A stretch of DNA of 50,453 nucleotides, from positions 1 to 50,453 of the forward strand of contig JAEUWP010000020.1 of the NCBI GenBank assembly GCA_018524725.1, in the 5' to 3' direction. This stretch comes from Podaxis mareebaensis. Lineage: Eukaryota; Basidiomycota; Agaricomycetes; Agaricales; Agaricaceae. Shown here piece after piece: positions 12,215-24,023 of the stretch. Positions within the stretch are counted from its first letter, which is position 1. The number at the start of each line of letters is the position of its first letter. The notes under the pieces were generated by a model. It was given only the letters and a program-made list of their open reading frames with translations, was not told where the DNA came from and ran no database searches. The position numbers and the translations under genes were made by a program.

Positions 12215-13438
12215 CAAAAAGCGACGCCTTCACCAATAAGAGACGTTGACGCAAACGCAAGGATTGTGCTTCGAGGGAATATGGTGTCGCTGTCGCCGCC
12301 GGCGATGAGCGCAGTTACGGGATTGTTATGTTCGCTGGACAAAAGGACAGGCTGAGTCCAAACAGGTGGCGGTGCTTATTTGTCCTTGTGTTGACACGCA
12401 TCACCACCTTGTTCCGCTCCCCTTCCGCACGAACAGAGACCTCTGCTCGCTGTCTGCCGCAGCGACAATGTCCCCTGGCCGCGAAAACTGGCACCGCGCA
12501 CTGCATGCAGAATCCACACAGTTGCCACCATATACCATGTTTGCGTATGCTTGTTATCAACCTCGTGGGTGGCGTGAGTTACACATCCCTTCCTCATCCT
12601 CCCCCTCTCCTCCCTCTTTACTGGGGTAGATTTGGTGGTGGAATGTTGGGAAAGGTTGAGCATACATAGCCTACAACGGGGGCGTTTCCGACACAAGAAA
12701 CTTGCTGCAGAAAAATCGGAAAAGTTGGGGCCCTGGCTGGCACTGTCTGAGGGTGTGTCCTAGCGTAGAATCCGAGCGTATGGACGTCGAAAGCAAGGGA
12801 AATCCAACCGTTTTGCTGCCTCGCCTTGCTCGAAGATACCAGCCGTGACTTCCCAACCGTGACTCCGTGATAGGTCACGCTTATCGTCACACCTCTGACC
12901 TCACAACCCGTTGGTGCAGCACCTGACGCCCTGACGTGAGTTCGAACCCCGCCATCGCTCCGAATTCCTGGTTGATTGACCTACCAGCGATGGGCATTTG
13001 TCTTACCTATGTCGTCGTAGGTTTGCGGTGACATGTGGTCAATCAATCAATCAGCCAACACCCTTCGCGATGAACTGACTGACCTGACACTCACGCGGGG
13101 CCAGTTTCTGCGTATTTCCCAGCCGTGCTTACACCCTTGACGGCGCTAATGTCTCCTCAAAATACATCCGCAGAAGAAACCCGTCGCATCTGGCTTGTAT
13201 GAGAATCCATGTCGATTCCTGGGAGTATACTGTACTGATTGTCAACTTCAGGTCACGCTACGACAAGCGGACAATGCAAATAGCGCTTGAGGCGTTCGGG
13301 GTCTTTATTCCACGGTGGTCAATCTAAAAATATCCCCGTTTATGCATCCGGCTACCTCCAAATGGCGTAATGAACTGCTCGTGTACTTAAAAGCCAGTCG
13401 ACTTCCGCAATGTCATCTGGCCGTCTTAGCGTCGCTGG
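12215..13438. other. Divergent intergenic region (Yta7-like gene / membrane-protein gene 1)
   Basis: This 1.2-kb stretch lies between two divergent starts and should hold both promoters. A near-perfect inverted repeat, GGTTGATTGACC at about 12969-12980 against GGTCAATCAATC at about 13036-13047, could form a stem-loop or mark a binding site. A TTAAAA-like element lies about 50 nt before the ATG of the plus-strand gene. A TTCGAACCCC string near 12941 recalls a tRNA T-loop, but no tRNA fold surrounds it. Confidence 0.4.
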
Positions 13439-14700
13439 ATGTTGAACCTGCATGACCCCCTGGTTCAAGTGAGAGGTGAGCAACTTCCAGTATATCTTAT
13501 CGCGTCTGAACTCAACGAGCGCGATATAGTGACATCCGTGGCATGCTCCTCGGCTGCCATCTTGTCTACCCTATGCAGGATATTCATTCGGAGAAAGAGG
13601 CTTTGGGTCGATGATGTGCGTGTCACCCTCCTGAGCCTAAGCCAGGTCCCCTTATACCGTGCTAGGCCGCTGCCATCTTCTCTCTGCTTTCTTTGGTGGT
13701 GCAAATTGCTGCAGTCTTTGTCACTCCAAGTATGTTTTCCCTCACAAGTGCGATCGAGTTATTCCAGTCCCAACATCAATTCCCCCCCCCCCCAAAAAAA
13801 AAGGGCTCGGCACACACATTGGCGAAATTCGCTACTACCTCATCGCAGTGACATTCTTCTCTGTCCTCTGGTATGTTTCCATTCTCCCCTGGTTCTCTCC
13901 GCCCTTGTTAGGATCTTTGATCCGTACTGATTGGTTTGTACCTACCCAGGTCTGCACGGCTCTCCATTCTATTCTCGCTTGTTCGCATTAACCCATTCCC
14001 CGAACATCGGACAAAGCTCAAGTGCATCGCCGTTATATTCGTCATCATCCCCCTCCTCCTCATCCTCCAATGTTTTCTCACGTGCATCCCCAAACCTGCT
14101 TGGAAATCATGGGCAGTCCCTCAATGTGTCCTAGACAACTCTAGCGCCATCTGTCAATTGATAGGTTTATCTCCATTATAATATGAAGTCATCGGCGATG
14201 CTGACGTGGTTACAGCCGACATATTGTCCGACGGTGTACTCCTCTACGTTCCAACTCGCCTCCTCATGATCCTTAGCGATAAGAATCTACGAATCCGTCT
14301 CATACTTCTCTTCTCCACCTGTATTATCACATCGCTGGTCGGCTTGGCTCACGCAATCGAAATATTTAGAGAGGGCTACGCCTCGAGACTTTATACTGCT
14401 ATAATCGAGGTACGCCCGCTTCTTCCACGTTACACCCCAGACCCTGAATCCTACTCGCCGGCTTGCGGAACCCTACAGAACAATATCGCACTCATCGTCT
14501 GTAACACACCCGTAATTCTGGCGTCAATAATCGACTTGAAAGAAGCCCCTTGGGAGGAGCGTCATCTCCTAGAGGAGCTGCGGAACCTCGAGTTGGAATC
14601 AGCCCCTTCGCCTGTGGACGAGACGGGCAGTCATCCCCGAGACAATTCAAGAATTATTGATGTTAACCCTATACCTTTACCCGGACGACCGCTCATATAA
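13439..14700 (+). CDS. Multi-pass membrane protein, rhodopsin-like fungal family (paralogue 1)
   Basis: Seven exons, 294 residues: 13439-13475, 13530-13615, 13666-13729, 13804-13870, 13950-14164, 14216-14409, 14479-14700. The predicted protein has several hydrophobic segments, for example VTSVACSSAAILSTL, AIFSLLSLVVQIAAVFV, the stretch after SARLSILFSLVRI, and the LLFSTCIITSLVGLAHAI region. Topology looks seven-pass-like with a short charged C-terminal tail. It resembles the basidiomycete integral-membrane family often labelled rhodopsin-domain-like. I infer the family from pattern; ligand and partner are unknown. Intron 1 has no stop in frame, but paralogue 2 (20548-21915) has an intron at the equivalent place, and removing it aligns both N-termini. 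The acceptor of intron 3 abuts a C12-A9 run. Confidence 0.75.
13781..13803 (+). repeat. Poly(C)-poly(A) tract at a 3' splice site
   Basis: About twelve C residues are followed directly by nine A residues and the AG used as acceptor of intron 3 in the membrane-protein gene. A long homopolymer pair at the splice acceptor is unusual and prone to slippage or sequencing error. The downstream exon frame does not depend on the tract length because it is intronic. Confidence 0.8.
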
Positions 14701-17105
14701 CTTCCCAACAATTGCCTATCGTTCGGCATTGATGCCGTGCCTGGAAAAGCTACGAGCTATGCAATATTCTTTCGCACTTGGGGACGCTTCCAAAGGTATG
14801 GATGTCACTCGGGCCGGGAAACAGCATATGAGGTGTGTTGAGATACACATACAAGTTATCTTTGGCAGACCTGGGAAAACCTGAGTTAGTATGTTTTGAC
14901 TTCAAATTCATTCGCCCTTTTTTTAGCTAATATGTTCCTAAGTCAAGCTTCTATTAGGACTCCACAGAATTCAAAACGGCAGCCTTCGTGAAGGGAGTTG
15001 GACCACCTAATGGTTTACACGCCCTCAAAATAAATAGAAACCAATTTAAGTTAAGAAGAGATCCTAGATGCCTTTGCTTCGAAAGAAGGGTTCGTGCGGT
15101 CGACTGCTAGGGTATGATGCATGAGGTATCCAGCGTTGCAGTCTAGACCGTCACATCTTGTCCTTATTTGAGTAGTTTGGAATTTGAATCATAGTATAGG
15201 AAGGTTCAGGTAGTGAAGGAAGGCGTCGTTATGATATACAAACTTCACAACCAAAGATATGGCAAAACCGCGGAACTGCCTACATAATTCTCCAGGAAGC
15301 TCGTTTCCCACTCCTTGCGCCCATGGTCACTCTACCCTCATTCCTGGCCCTCCCTCTGCCATTCTTCCCGCTTGATTATTTATGCGTCTCTCACATTATC
15401 TTAACCATCGTCCATTTCAGTTTTATTTACACTGCTTGGGATCTAGGCATGCGATTTTTCTTCTCCCGGTTGCTGTATTCCGTCTCAAATATCGAGGTGT
15501 AATTACCCCGATGGGCACCACCTAATGGGCCCAGGTCCAGGGACAAGTACACAGACGCGGCATACCACCGAAGCAGTCCTAGCCATCGCGAGGATGTGGA
15601 GCGTTGTACAGGACTCATTAAATCCACCAGCATGACATGGGAGCTGCGGTGAATGCGGCCACCGACGGTATCGTACAAATGTACTAGCATGCGTGGAGTC
15701 GTGCGGTATGTATCTCGTGGTATGTATCTCGTGACACAGATCTCACCCGTTCTACGTTTTGCTGGATTCCTTGAATTCTGCGATCACCACAGTTTCCACC
15801 GAGATAGTCCCTTTCAAATCAGAATCTAATCGACATTGCAAGCTGGTGCCTTTGCTGTCGTCCTTGGGGTAGAGATCTAACTGGTAAAGCGATTTTTGCG
15901 CTCCTGTTATTTTTGGTCAAGGCACACGCTATCCTGTCCACCCAGAATATCGATGACAGCTTGCAGGCTCTTAAAACGTCGACCTTGATCGATGATCATC
16001 CGCGTCCATGAATTATGGCAGAACGCCAAGACCGAGCCATCCCGTGGCCTCCCTTTCCCCGTACTCTACGTGACTCTCTTCCACAGCTCCTCGGGACACG
16101 CAGTGCAGCCTGCCGGAATGCGCTGCCTAGAGATCTCGATTCTCTAGGGATCATTGGGACGGACAAATGTTGAGAGTGGATCGCACCCGCCATCACATCA
16201 GCGGATCAGCAGGGTCAGTCAGACGGAATTGGCTATCTATGGACATATAGGAATGAGCGTATGGAACCGTTAGTAAACGGTATTTTTCACTTGAGCTTTT
16301 CGCTTTTCTTTCATGACAGAATAACCGGATTGTGATGCACGACCATGCCGCGCATCCTGGAACTCTCCTCAGTCGTCTACCATTACTTGGTGACTCTGCG
16401 TGAGCTTCCAGATATTATCCCGTCAAATTCTCGTACTTATACATCTCCGTAGTTACTTAACGCTCCATAAAAAAGAGTGCCCTTGAAGGCCAGAAATTCT
16501 TCCAAAGGACATTCCGGCGCCTGGCGCACAATAATTGACCGGGCTATATGCTGGGAGAATCCATAGCTACAATTCTTCATTAATTCTTTTCCTGCATTTA
16601 AGCATCTACGCGACTCGTGACCAATCGTTGGATGATGTTGGCGATCCCGGAAGCAATTGCCACTCATCCTTTGGATCCAAAAGACTCGGACCTCAGGAAT
16701 CATTTTCAAGAACGCGAGTTAACACTGGGCCGTTGTATGTAGAATATGATGACTGGGGATTGGAAGCATAACACGTTCATGGTACCACCTTGCACAAACT
16801 AGTAGCTACATAAATCAGAAGCTCCGCTCATTTCCAACGTTGCCTCTTCTTAAGAGCACCAATGCCAATCGCATTACCACTAATGTATTTTATTAGACTA
16901 TCTCGGGCTAGTTAACTCGGTTACCACTTAACGAGTTAGATGCAGGGGAGAATATAATAAGACATACATACAGCACATAAAGGGCATATAAGAGGGGCAT
17001 AGGACATAGAGTAGGACGGTAAGGCGTAAACAAAGTGTAAATATGTGATGTTGTACAACTTGAAGTATGATTGGGGGTGATGGGAGGAGCCAAGCGATGA
17101 TGGAT
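14701..17105. other. Long intergenic region without recognised genes
   Basis: About 2.4 kb with only short, incoherent frames on both strands. A perfect 14-bp tandem duplication (GTATGTATCTCGTG twice) lies near 15705-15733. I see no RNA gene and no mobile-element ends. Base composition and CpG content resemble the flanking gene DNA, unlike the repeat island beyond 38.9 kb. Confidence 0.5.
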
Positions 17106-18359
17106 TTAGGGAGACAATTGCCTCGCCTGGAGCCGACGGCGGAGCTCTTGAATTTCTGCGGCTTTAAGCCTAGCAATCTGCTCGCATTCGCTAGGGTGCT
17201 CGGTGACATAGTGATTGCGAAGATCATCCCAAGAGGCGTTATTTGGGAAGTTCTTAACTTCCAGCTCACCGGGATTCCGGGACATTTCCTTATTTACGCT
17301 ATGAATACGACTTAGCATAACGGTTCGGAAACAACGGAGAGTGTACTTACTGACAAGCCCGACAGAAAAGTCGGCCGTTCAGTGGAATGTATAGGACGTC
17401 GATGTGATGAATGTCGATTTCTCCGGGTCTGTATGGTAAGCGACAAGGACGAGGCCCTTCATTTGGCCGGGAGGCATCTCGAATGAGCTCGGGCTCGGCA
17501 CACTTGCCAGCCGACGTTGACCGGAAAGGCATAGGATAATCGACAATCGTGACATCGAAATAGTCGTTGTTTCCTCGGGAAGGGACACAAGGCTCAGCAC
17601 TCTTGCATCGGGGTTGTCCATGAAATAGTGATGTGGCCCATGAGAAGCGGGAGGACCTTGAGGAAATCGAAGTCCGGCGCAGGGGTCCAACGGATGAAAA
17701 TCTCTGCACAAGCTCGTTTCCAGACGTACTGGATGTTGGAGATGACTTATCCGATTCCCTAAGGGACAAGGCAGCGAACTTCTCCTTCCAAGAATCCCGT
17801 TCTTCCTTCAAGGAATTTCGCTCTTCTTTCACGAGATGCAGCTCCCTTTCGGCCGTTTGCGCCCGTAGCGTCAGGCGATTTACTTCACGTTGAAACCAGG
17901 AGATGGTGTTCTTAGCGACAACCGATATGGTGTTTTGTTCCGCCTGGATGCGTTCCTGACATCCGCGAAGGGTATCGTTAAATGTGGCCATGAGGTGCGG
18001 CGGCGCAGAGTACGGTGGGGTTGGGGAGATATAAGGGTGATGAGAGCGAGGGTGTGGTGGGCGAGTATTTGAGGAACTGATACGGGAAGGGCGTCCGAGG
18101 CGGATTGATTCGCTGCGGTTGACAGTGGCAACATATGGGGGCGGTGCTTCAAAAGACCCCGCGTCAGGGATTGGTATGATAGTCGGGCGAAGAGTTGGCG
18201 CTCCAGGAAGTGGGGCTCCGTGAGGGTGCGCCTCAGAAATATCTATAGTCTTTAAGGTGTATTAGACTTCCCAGAGGGAGCGGGACTGGCCGGGCAACGT
18301 ACCTTAGGCCCATACAATGTATGAGCGATCCGTAAGGTTGGGGTAGTCGTGTCGTTCAT
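17106..18359 (-). CDS. Coiled-coil protein with C-terminal C2H2-like zinc-binding motif
   Basis: Three exons, 382 residues: 18359-18303, 18249-17351, 17298-17106. Introns are 53 and 52 nt. Residues about 20-105 are Pro/Ser/His-rich and probably disordered. Residues about 106-175 are heptad-like and charged (ERELHLVKEERNSLKEERD), indicating a coiled coil. A Ser-rich linker follows. The C-terminus pairs FCRAC (Cys315, Cys318) with HYVTEH (His348, His353) and a helix, a spacing compatible with one zinc site. The second intron falls just after the Cys pair, so the motif is visible only after splicing. The intron 2 acceptor could also be CTAAG 10 nt earlier, adding a few residues. I do not recognise a named family. 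A frame that starts only at the ATG at 17991 would miss the first exon. Confidence 0.65.
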
Positions 18360-20547
18360 CTGAGCAAAGTTGAATAGTCGAGATAGATATACAAATAAGC
18401 GGAGGGCAAACGTGCAACGGGAAACAAATAGGAAATGGTAAAAATAATTAGCCTTGGTACCAACCAGTGGTAACAGGAGAAGGGAGCAACTAATCAAGTC
18501 GTTAGAGGTCCCAGCGAGCGAGTTTTAGTAGTAATCCCACCATGAGAATCATGTTGATGCTAGCTTTCGAGCACAAAAAGGACAATTAAGCGAGTGACAG
18601 GAGACGCATTCTCTCAAACCCGGTAATAACAATTAGCCTGCACCGGCCGGGCGTCTCCTTATTGTTAGCGGAGCGCAGCCAGAATGACCGAAACAATAAG
18701 CTCGACACTGAGTCTCTTCGTTATAGCCATGGATTCGTCGTCAAGGCACTATATTGGTCAGATTTGGCTCCTTCAGCACTTCATCGACGCAACGTCACCA
18801 GCGGGAACAGTGTGCTAACCCTTTGTTGACTACTCGGGCACAAAGTTTGCATTGACTCAGCTGGGCACGGTCTGCACGAGTTATATCGAAAGTGATCATA
18901 AAGCACGACATGAAGAGGAGTAAAAACACCGGCAATTCGGAAGGTGGATTTGCTAGGTTAGACGAGTTCATGAAACGGCAAGTGATATGGGAAGTCGTGG
19001 GAATATCTAAGTGAACCAGATAAACTGTCACAAACACAGCCCCCGATGACCAGGTTCACTGACCACAGGATTTCCCTTCCTTGAATTAGACACGCGTTCG
19101 AAATCTCTCAGGCCCATTTCGTCTGTCGTAGATTTGGCAACCGGCGTACATTGGGCTGCGGCCCTTATGCCTGGTAGCACTCATTATCGATCTTCTTCTC
19201 GACCTCGTAATCCTCCCAATCAACCTATTTTTGGTTCCTGTGGAGCGAGCTCTTCTAAGATTTAAGGAAGGCGCCAACAGAGAGAGTGAGTCAGCCTGCA
19301 ACAGGAAAGAACTAAGTTCAGTTACGAGACTTCATCTACTTCGTTCAGCTGCTACACGATGATTTGCTTTCGCAAGCTCCCACAACTGCTATGTAACCGG
19401 AGCTCTTTCCTGTCCGCTTAAGGGCTCCCCCTCTCATCGACCAGATTATCTACTGCAAACAGTGACGAAGACGTGGCCATTATCGCAACGCCTACAGATG
19501 ACTGAAAGAATAGGTGGGGGCTTTGCAGGTGTCGTGCTAATGAACCATTCCATGTCCCACACCTTTCCCTCAAATCCACGGTATCAGAATACGCATTGGG
19601 ATCACTGTAGTTTCATATATCGAAACTTTTGAGGTTACCAGTAGGCCCGAGTACTATAAGCTCATAACTCTGGTCAGCAGTAATCAGCATGCGAAAGTCA
19701 TTGACGTAGGAAGTAGGGAGACGTGTCGCACTGTCACGTACGTGCGCTTAATACCCAGGAGACGATAGGACCCACATGGTTGTTCATAAATTTGCTTTCA
19801 ACCTCCTCCCCGACCATGCCTCCTCACCGCCTTCAGGGAAAGCGACGGCAGTGTATCCGTATACCATAACGTTTTACGAATTACTTTGTTCTTACCACCC
19901 ACTACCATATCGATTCATTGCGCTTCCCGTTCATTTCGAATTGTTCCCCTCTAAGTATTCGATTTATCTAGCAGTTGAGGCTATCCTCATTCTCTCTCGT
20001 GGCGATTACAATCACAGTCAACAACATCATTGGAGACAATCAGATGTTCCATCACTCCGTTTTCCAGTGAATGGATCGATCAAGCCCGTCTATGCCGCCA
20101 CTTCACATCATCCCTCGAGCTTGTTTCAAGAAGCTTGGCCATGCCAACAGAGAATCGAAAGAACATCAAATCGCCTGAATGGAAACATTCATAGATCGCC
20201 GTAGGGATCAGGAGGGCTCTTTTACCCACCACGAGAGAAGTGGCTGTTAGTGAATTACTGCCGAACAACCTGCGGGCTGCCTGTAACTCTGCTTGCTTGT
20301 GTACCTCTTGGGCTTGACAAACATCGTGGCGTATCCATTCTTCCTTGCTAAGCAGTAGGTGCATTCTGGACGCCTAGATCGTCCTCTACGTAACTTTCGG
20401 ATTCTGATGTTTATTTTTGAAGAATGAGGTGATTGTTGTCGGCCGCCGAGAAATATGTATATTAGCATGAACGTTACGGGATAAATAGGGCGTCTCGTGG
20501 AATGTCACATCAAAAAGGCTGAATGTTACTCAGCATTACCTGAGACC
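18360..20547. other. Long intergenic region without recognised genes
   Basis: About 2.2 kb between the promoter side of the coiled-coil gene and the 3' end of membrane-protein paralogue 2. The longest frame (19776-20204, plus, 142 codons) has no recognisable domain and no supporting splice pattern. I see no tRNA, repeat or element end. Confidence 0.45.
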
Positions 20548-21915
20548 TCAAGCCTCCTCAGGTGGTCTGTGGCCTGGTTGGGTTGTAGAGCTTTCCGGCT
20601 TGAACTTCGCACAATCGTCCGTTTCTGTGTAAGAATGAGACGCAAGAACCTTCATACTGTGGGATTCGACGTCAGTTTCGTCAAGTTGGCGACCTTCGAC
20701 GGGCAAGTCGATAGAGACAACAGTAGGATTGTCTGTCACGGTGGTATGAAGCTGAGTGCGTGTGGTTCCTGTTCCCACTGTAGTCGTGGTGGTTTTTCGG
20801 AGCCAGGTCGGCCACATGCTGGTCGTTGTCAGGTCGTCATCTTCGAACCAGTTGTTTCGTTTGAGAATTTGTGCAAGACAGAGGGGCAAATTGCAGACCA
20901 GAAGGGAGACACAATCCTACGGGACAGGACGGACGTCAGCTGTCACGCGCAGTGCCTGTCAAGAATTGGCCACTCACCTCGGTGATTGCTGCGATGATTT
21001 CTCGAGGTCCGCCAGAAACTAGGATGAAGGAAGCGTGAACGAGAGAGACGATTGTGGTCGCGATACACGTCGAGAAGATCAGCATTAGACGTTTACGGAG
21101 ATTGTCGCTCATGATAGCACGGAACATCCGCATCGGAATCCAGAGCAAACAGCAATCCGCAAAGACATCGGCTACAGATCCATCTCGCTAAGGGCGGGTT
21201 GAAGTGATGCGGAAGTGTCACTTACTGACGAGCTGCAAAATTGCTACGTCCTTCCCCAACTTACACTGAGGACTTGGTAGTTGCTTCCACTCCCTCCCAG
21301 GTTCACACACCCAAACGAGTTGTGCCAGTAGTACCATCCAGATTGTGAAGAATATTACACCGATAGCTTTCCAGATGCGTTGCCATCCGTTGAAAGGCTC
21401 GATTCGGATAAGTGAGAAAAGGATGGAGAGTCGGGCGGACCTATGCGGCAAAAGGTCATACGAAGCCGAGGAGACAGATACTCGAGTATAATAACTCACC
21501 AAATTGTCGAGTAGAACGCGATGGCCATCATGTAATATCTAGCGGTCCCTGCCACACCCGCTGCAATGCCCACTTAACTGCCTGGAGTCCAATGACATGA
21601 GAACACTCACCAGGATTTGGTAGGTGCATGAAAACAGCCACCACCTGTGTTATCAATGATAAAGTTGAAAAGATTGCCCAGGCCTTAATGACAGAAAATA
21701 TAAGTCCTAGGACATGCTGAGGTGCCAAGCCGCTCACATCGTCGAACCACAGTCCTGCTCCTGGGATACGAATGAACATCCGTTGGATAGTTGATGCAAT
21801 CGCTACTGCAGAGCAAACTGCAGATGTGACTATATGCCATGAACGTATTGGTCAAGATCTGGGTGTCCTGAGGAAACAATAAGAGCTCACTTTTGATCTG
21901 GACTTGAGGATCCAT
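20548..21915 (-). CDS. Multi-pass membrane protein, rhodopsin-like fungal family (paralogue 2)
   Basis: Seven exons, 342 residues: 21915-21891, 21829-21738, 21683-21611, 21560-21500, 21440-21226, 21171-20978, 20916-20548. All six introns match those of the gene at 13439-14700 in position and phase. Exons 5 and 6 have identical lengths in both genes (215 and 194 nt). Conserved blocks include SARLSILFSLIRIEPF, the LMLIFSTCIATTIVSLVHA helix and LLVCNLPLCLAQIL. The C-terminal tail is longer than in paralogue 1, with Thr-rich and acidic stretches that look cytosolic. Function is unknown; a receptor-like role is only an inference from topology. The inverted orientation and roughly 6 kb separation suggest an old duplication. 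Confidence 0.78.
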
Positions 21916-22593
21916 CGCCTAGCTGATGAAATGAGTGACTGAGAGAGAGGAGAATGAGTGTTAGAGCGTCATAAAGTAGCAAGAGCGTGTGGAGTGTGTA
22001 AAAAGTATCTAAGTAGCTACTCAATTGTTCCCCGTTAAGAACAGGGTCTTTGACAGGGGAACAACCTGTTTTGTCGAAGAAGTTGGACCTCTCTCACATG
22101 CTTGCGATCCTGGGGTCGTTCGAACTGCCTCCGATCACGTTTGATGGGGAAAGGTGGTCGTGATCTTCCTGAACGCCTTGGCCAGCGCCCAGGTATTTAG
22201 TGGTCGGGGGTGTAATGACTTGTGTCCGCGACCAAAAAATACATTGCATATTCGGCACGCTGGCATGGGCCACACTTCTGGTGGGCTTTTCCAACGCCAC
22301 CCGAACAACAATCAGTCCGTCCGACTCCGTTGTTCTCCCAATATATTTAACCCTGACTTTGTTGGGCCAAAAATGACTTAATACTCCATTCATTCGGGTC
22401 AGTAAAGGCAGGTAAGGCGGGTCCGGGCTCAAGTTCTTAGTCCTCCAGACCATCAAAGGACCGAAAAATGTCGCGGAGTATGATTGGAATGGTATACGCA
22501 AATATACCGTGGTACATAAATATGCAACCCTGGTCCAAACCAAATAAGTAAATCGAGAGGCCGCTCTGGCTGCTGGTATGTAACTTTGTTTGG
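21916..22593. other. Intergenic region
   Basis: About 680 bp between the start of membrane-protein paralogue 2 and the 3' end of the MTA phosphorylase gene. A 149-codon minus-strand frame (22094-22543) has no family signature and I treat it as chance. No repeat or RNA gene is visible. Confidence 0.45.
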
Positions 22594-23746
22594 TTAAGCG
22601 GAGGTGACATCTTCACCCTCGACTCCCGAGAAATATTCAGGTAGGATGAAAGCGAGTTTTTCTCTGTCTTCTTGTTTTTGTTTGACGGAACGAGGCATAA
22701 TGCTGAACTTCATCTTGCCTACTTCCTCGAGGAAGATGTGACCATTCTCAGGATCAGTGATTGCCGCTTGGAGGTCATCAAGAATAGTTTCTGCGACAAG
22801 CCGAGAGGTATCTGCATTCGCTTTGAGAGTCTTGAAGATTTCGGCGGCGGTAACAGCTTCTTCCTGTTCCCTCCAAGAATCATAGTCTGTTGCTGTGGCA
22901 ATGAGCGCGTAGCTGATATTCATGAATATGTTTGATCCACATCAGATTCACAGAAAACGCCGCACCTCAGTTCGGCTTCCCGCGCAAGTTTAGCCTCAGG
23001 CAACGTGCTCATGTTGATGAGGTCACCGCCCCACTGGCGATACATCATGCTTTCCGCTCTGGTAGAGAACTGAGGGCCCTCCATGACGACAATGCACTTG
23101 TCTGTGAACAGTTTGACACCGCGACCCTCTTTTTCCAAAACTTTAGTAACCCGGGTTTCGAGCCATTTCACGAAACCATTGCTGAAGGGATCTCCGAAGC
23201 CAGCGTGTGCAACGATCGACACGTCGTTGAAGTAGCTAGCTGGCCGGATGCCTTTTGTGCGGTCGATAATCTGTGTCGGCAGGACAAACGAGCCTGGGGT
23301 GATCTCTTCCCGAAGAGATCCCACGGCGGAAAAAGCAAGGACAACGCGGACGCCCAGGGACTTCAGCGCTGCGATGTTGGCGCGATAAGGAACTACGGAG
23401 GGACTGATCGTGTGGCCGATACCATGTCTTGCAATGAAAGCAACAAGAGTTCCCGAAGGGAGGGAAGAGATAACGATTGGAGCGGAAGGATATCCCCAGG
23501 GCTGTACAACTCTGAGTCAGGTCACCAGGGCCATCCGATGGCTATGCTCACAGTTTCTGGATTAATTTTTTTCCTGTGCCATGTTCAACATGCAAAGAGG
23601 ACAGCAAAGGGGAGTCGCGCTTACACAAAAGTGAGGTTGTCCAAGTGGTAGAGGCCACTTCCCCCAATCACGCCAATGAGAACTGCAGCGTCTTGAGTGT
23701 AATCGCCGCATGGGCAACGATAGTACCTACCCTTGTCTTGGGCCAT
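22594..23746 (-). CDS. MEU1: S-methyl-5'-thioadenosine phosphorylase
   Basis: Five exons, 316 residues: 23746-23731, 23682-23625, 23573-23552, 23501-22966, 22912-22594. The enzyme splits methylthioadenosine with phosphate into adenine and methylthioribose-1-phosphate, feeding methionine salvage and clearing a polyamine-synthesis by-product. Visible family marks are GVIGGSGLY near the N-terminus, [26 protein letters not shown], the strongly conserved [12 protein letters not shown], and [19 protein letters not shown] followed by TATDYDSW. Length fits the family. Exon 3 is a 22-nt microexon that restores the conserved KINPETPWG block; without it the alignment breaks. Some family members have Arg where this protein has Ile in RHGIGH. 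The ATG at 23746 precedes a 16-nt first exon. The gene is followed on the same strand side by a LysM gene but shows no operon-like link. Confidence 0.93.
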
Positions 23747-24023
23747 TAGATCTGTTCAGAGGACACTTGACGGGTGTGAGGGTTTGGATAAGTTTTTTGA
23801 GTTGGCGTCCGACGCATTTAGTAAGTGTACTAGTACTTTCCTTTCTTGTATGATCTCAAGAAAACGTGAACAGGGGCTAATAGCCTCTTTTGGAGAGATT
23901 CCTACAAGCTGAGGTCCACGGAAGTGAAAAACAATATGCATCTCAATTCTATTATTGGGCCATGGAAGCGGGTAGAAGGACATGGTTTGGGTAACTTGGA
24001 TAACGTATATTCACAAAAGCTGT

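Noticed and set aside
10982..12217. Separate small genes inside the Yta7-like locus
   Set aside because: The fragments join in phase through GT-AG introns into one protein matching the whole Yta7/ATAD2 order.
12907..12965. Possible tRNA, from the string GTTCGAACCCC
   Set aside because: No matching acceptor stem, D-arm or anticodon arm could be folded on either strand; the T-loop-like string stands alone.
13476..13529. Treating this stretch as coding (it has no stop in frame)
   Set aside because: The paralogue at 20548-21915 has an intron at the equivalent place and phase, and removing the 54 nt aligns the two proteins.
19776..20204. 142-codon plus-strand frame as a gene
   Set aside because: No domain, no sensible start context, no splice continuation, and a competing frame on the other strand; consistent with chance.
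22094..22543. 149-codon minus-strand frame as a gene
   Set aside because: Composition and motif content give no support, and it lies in ordinary intergenic sequence upstream of a gene start.
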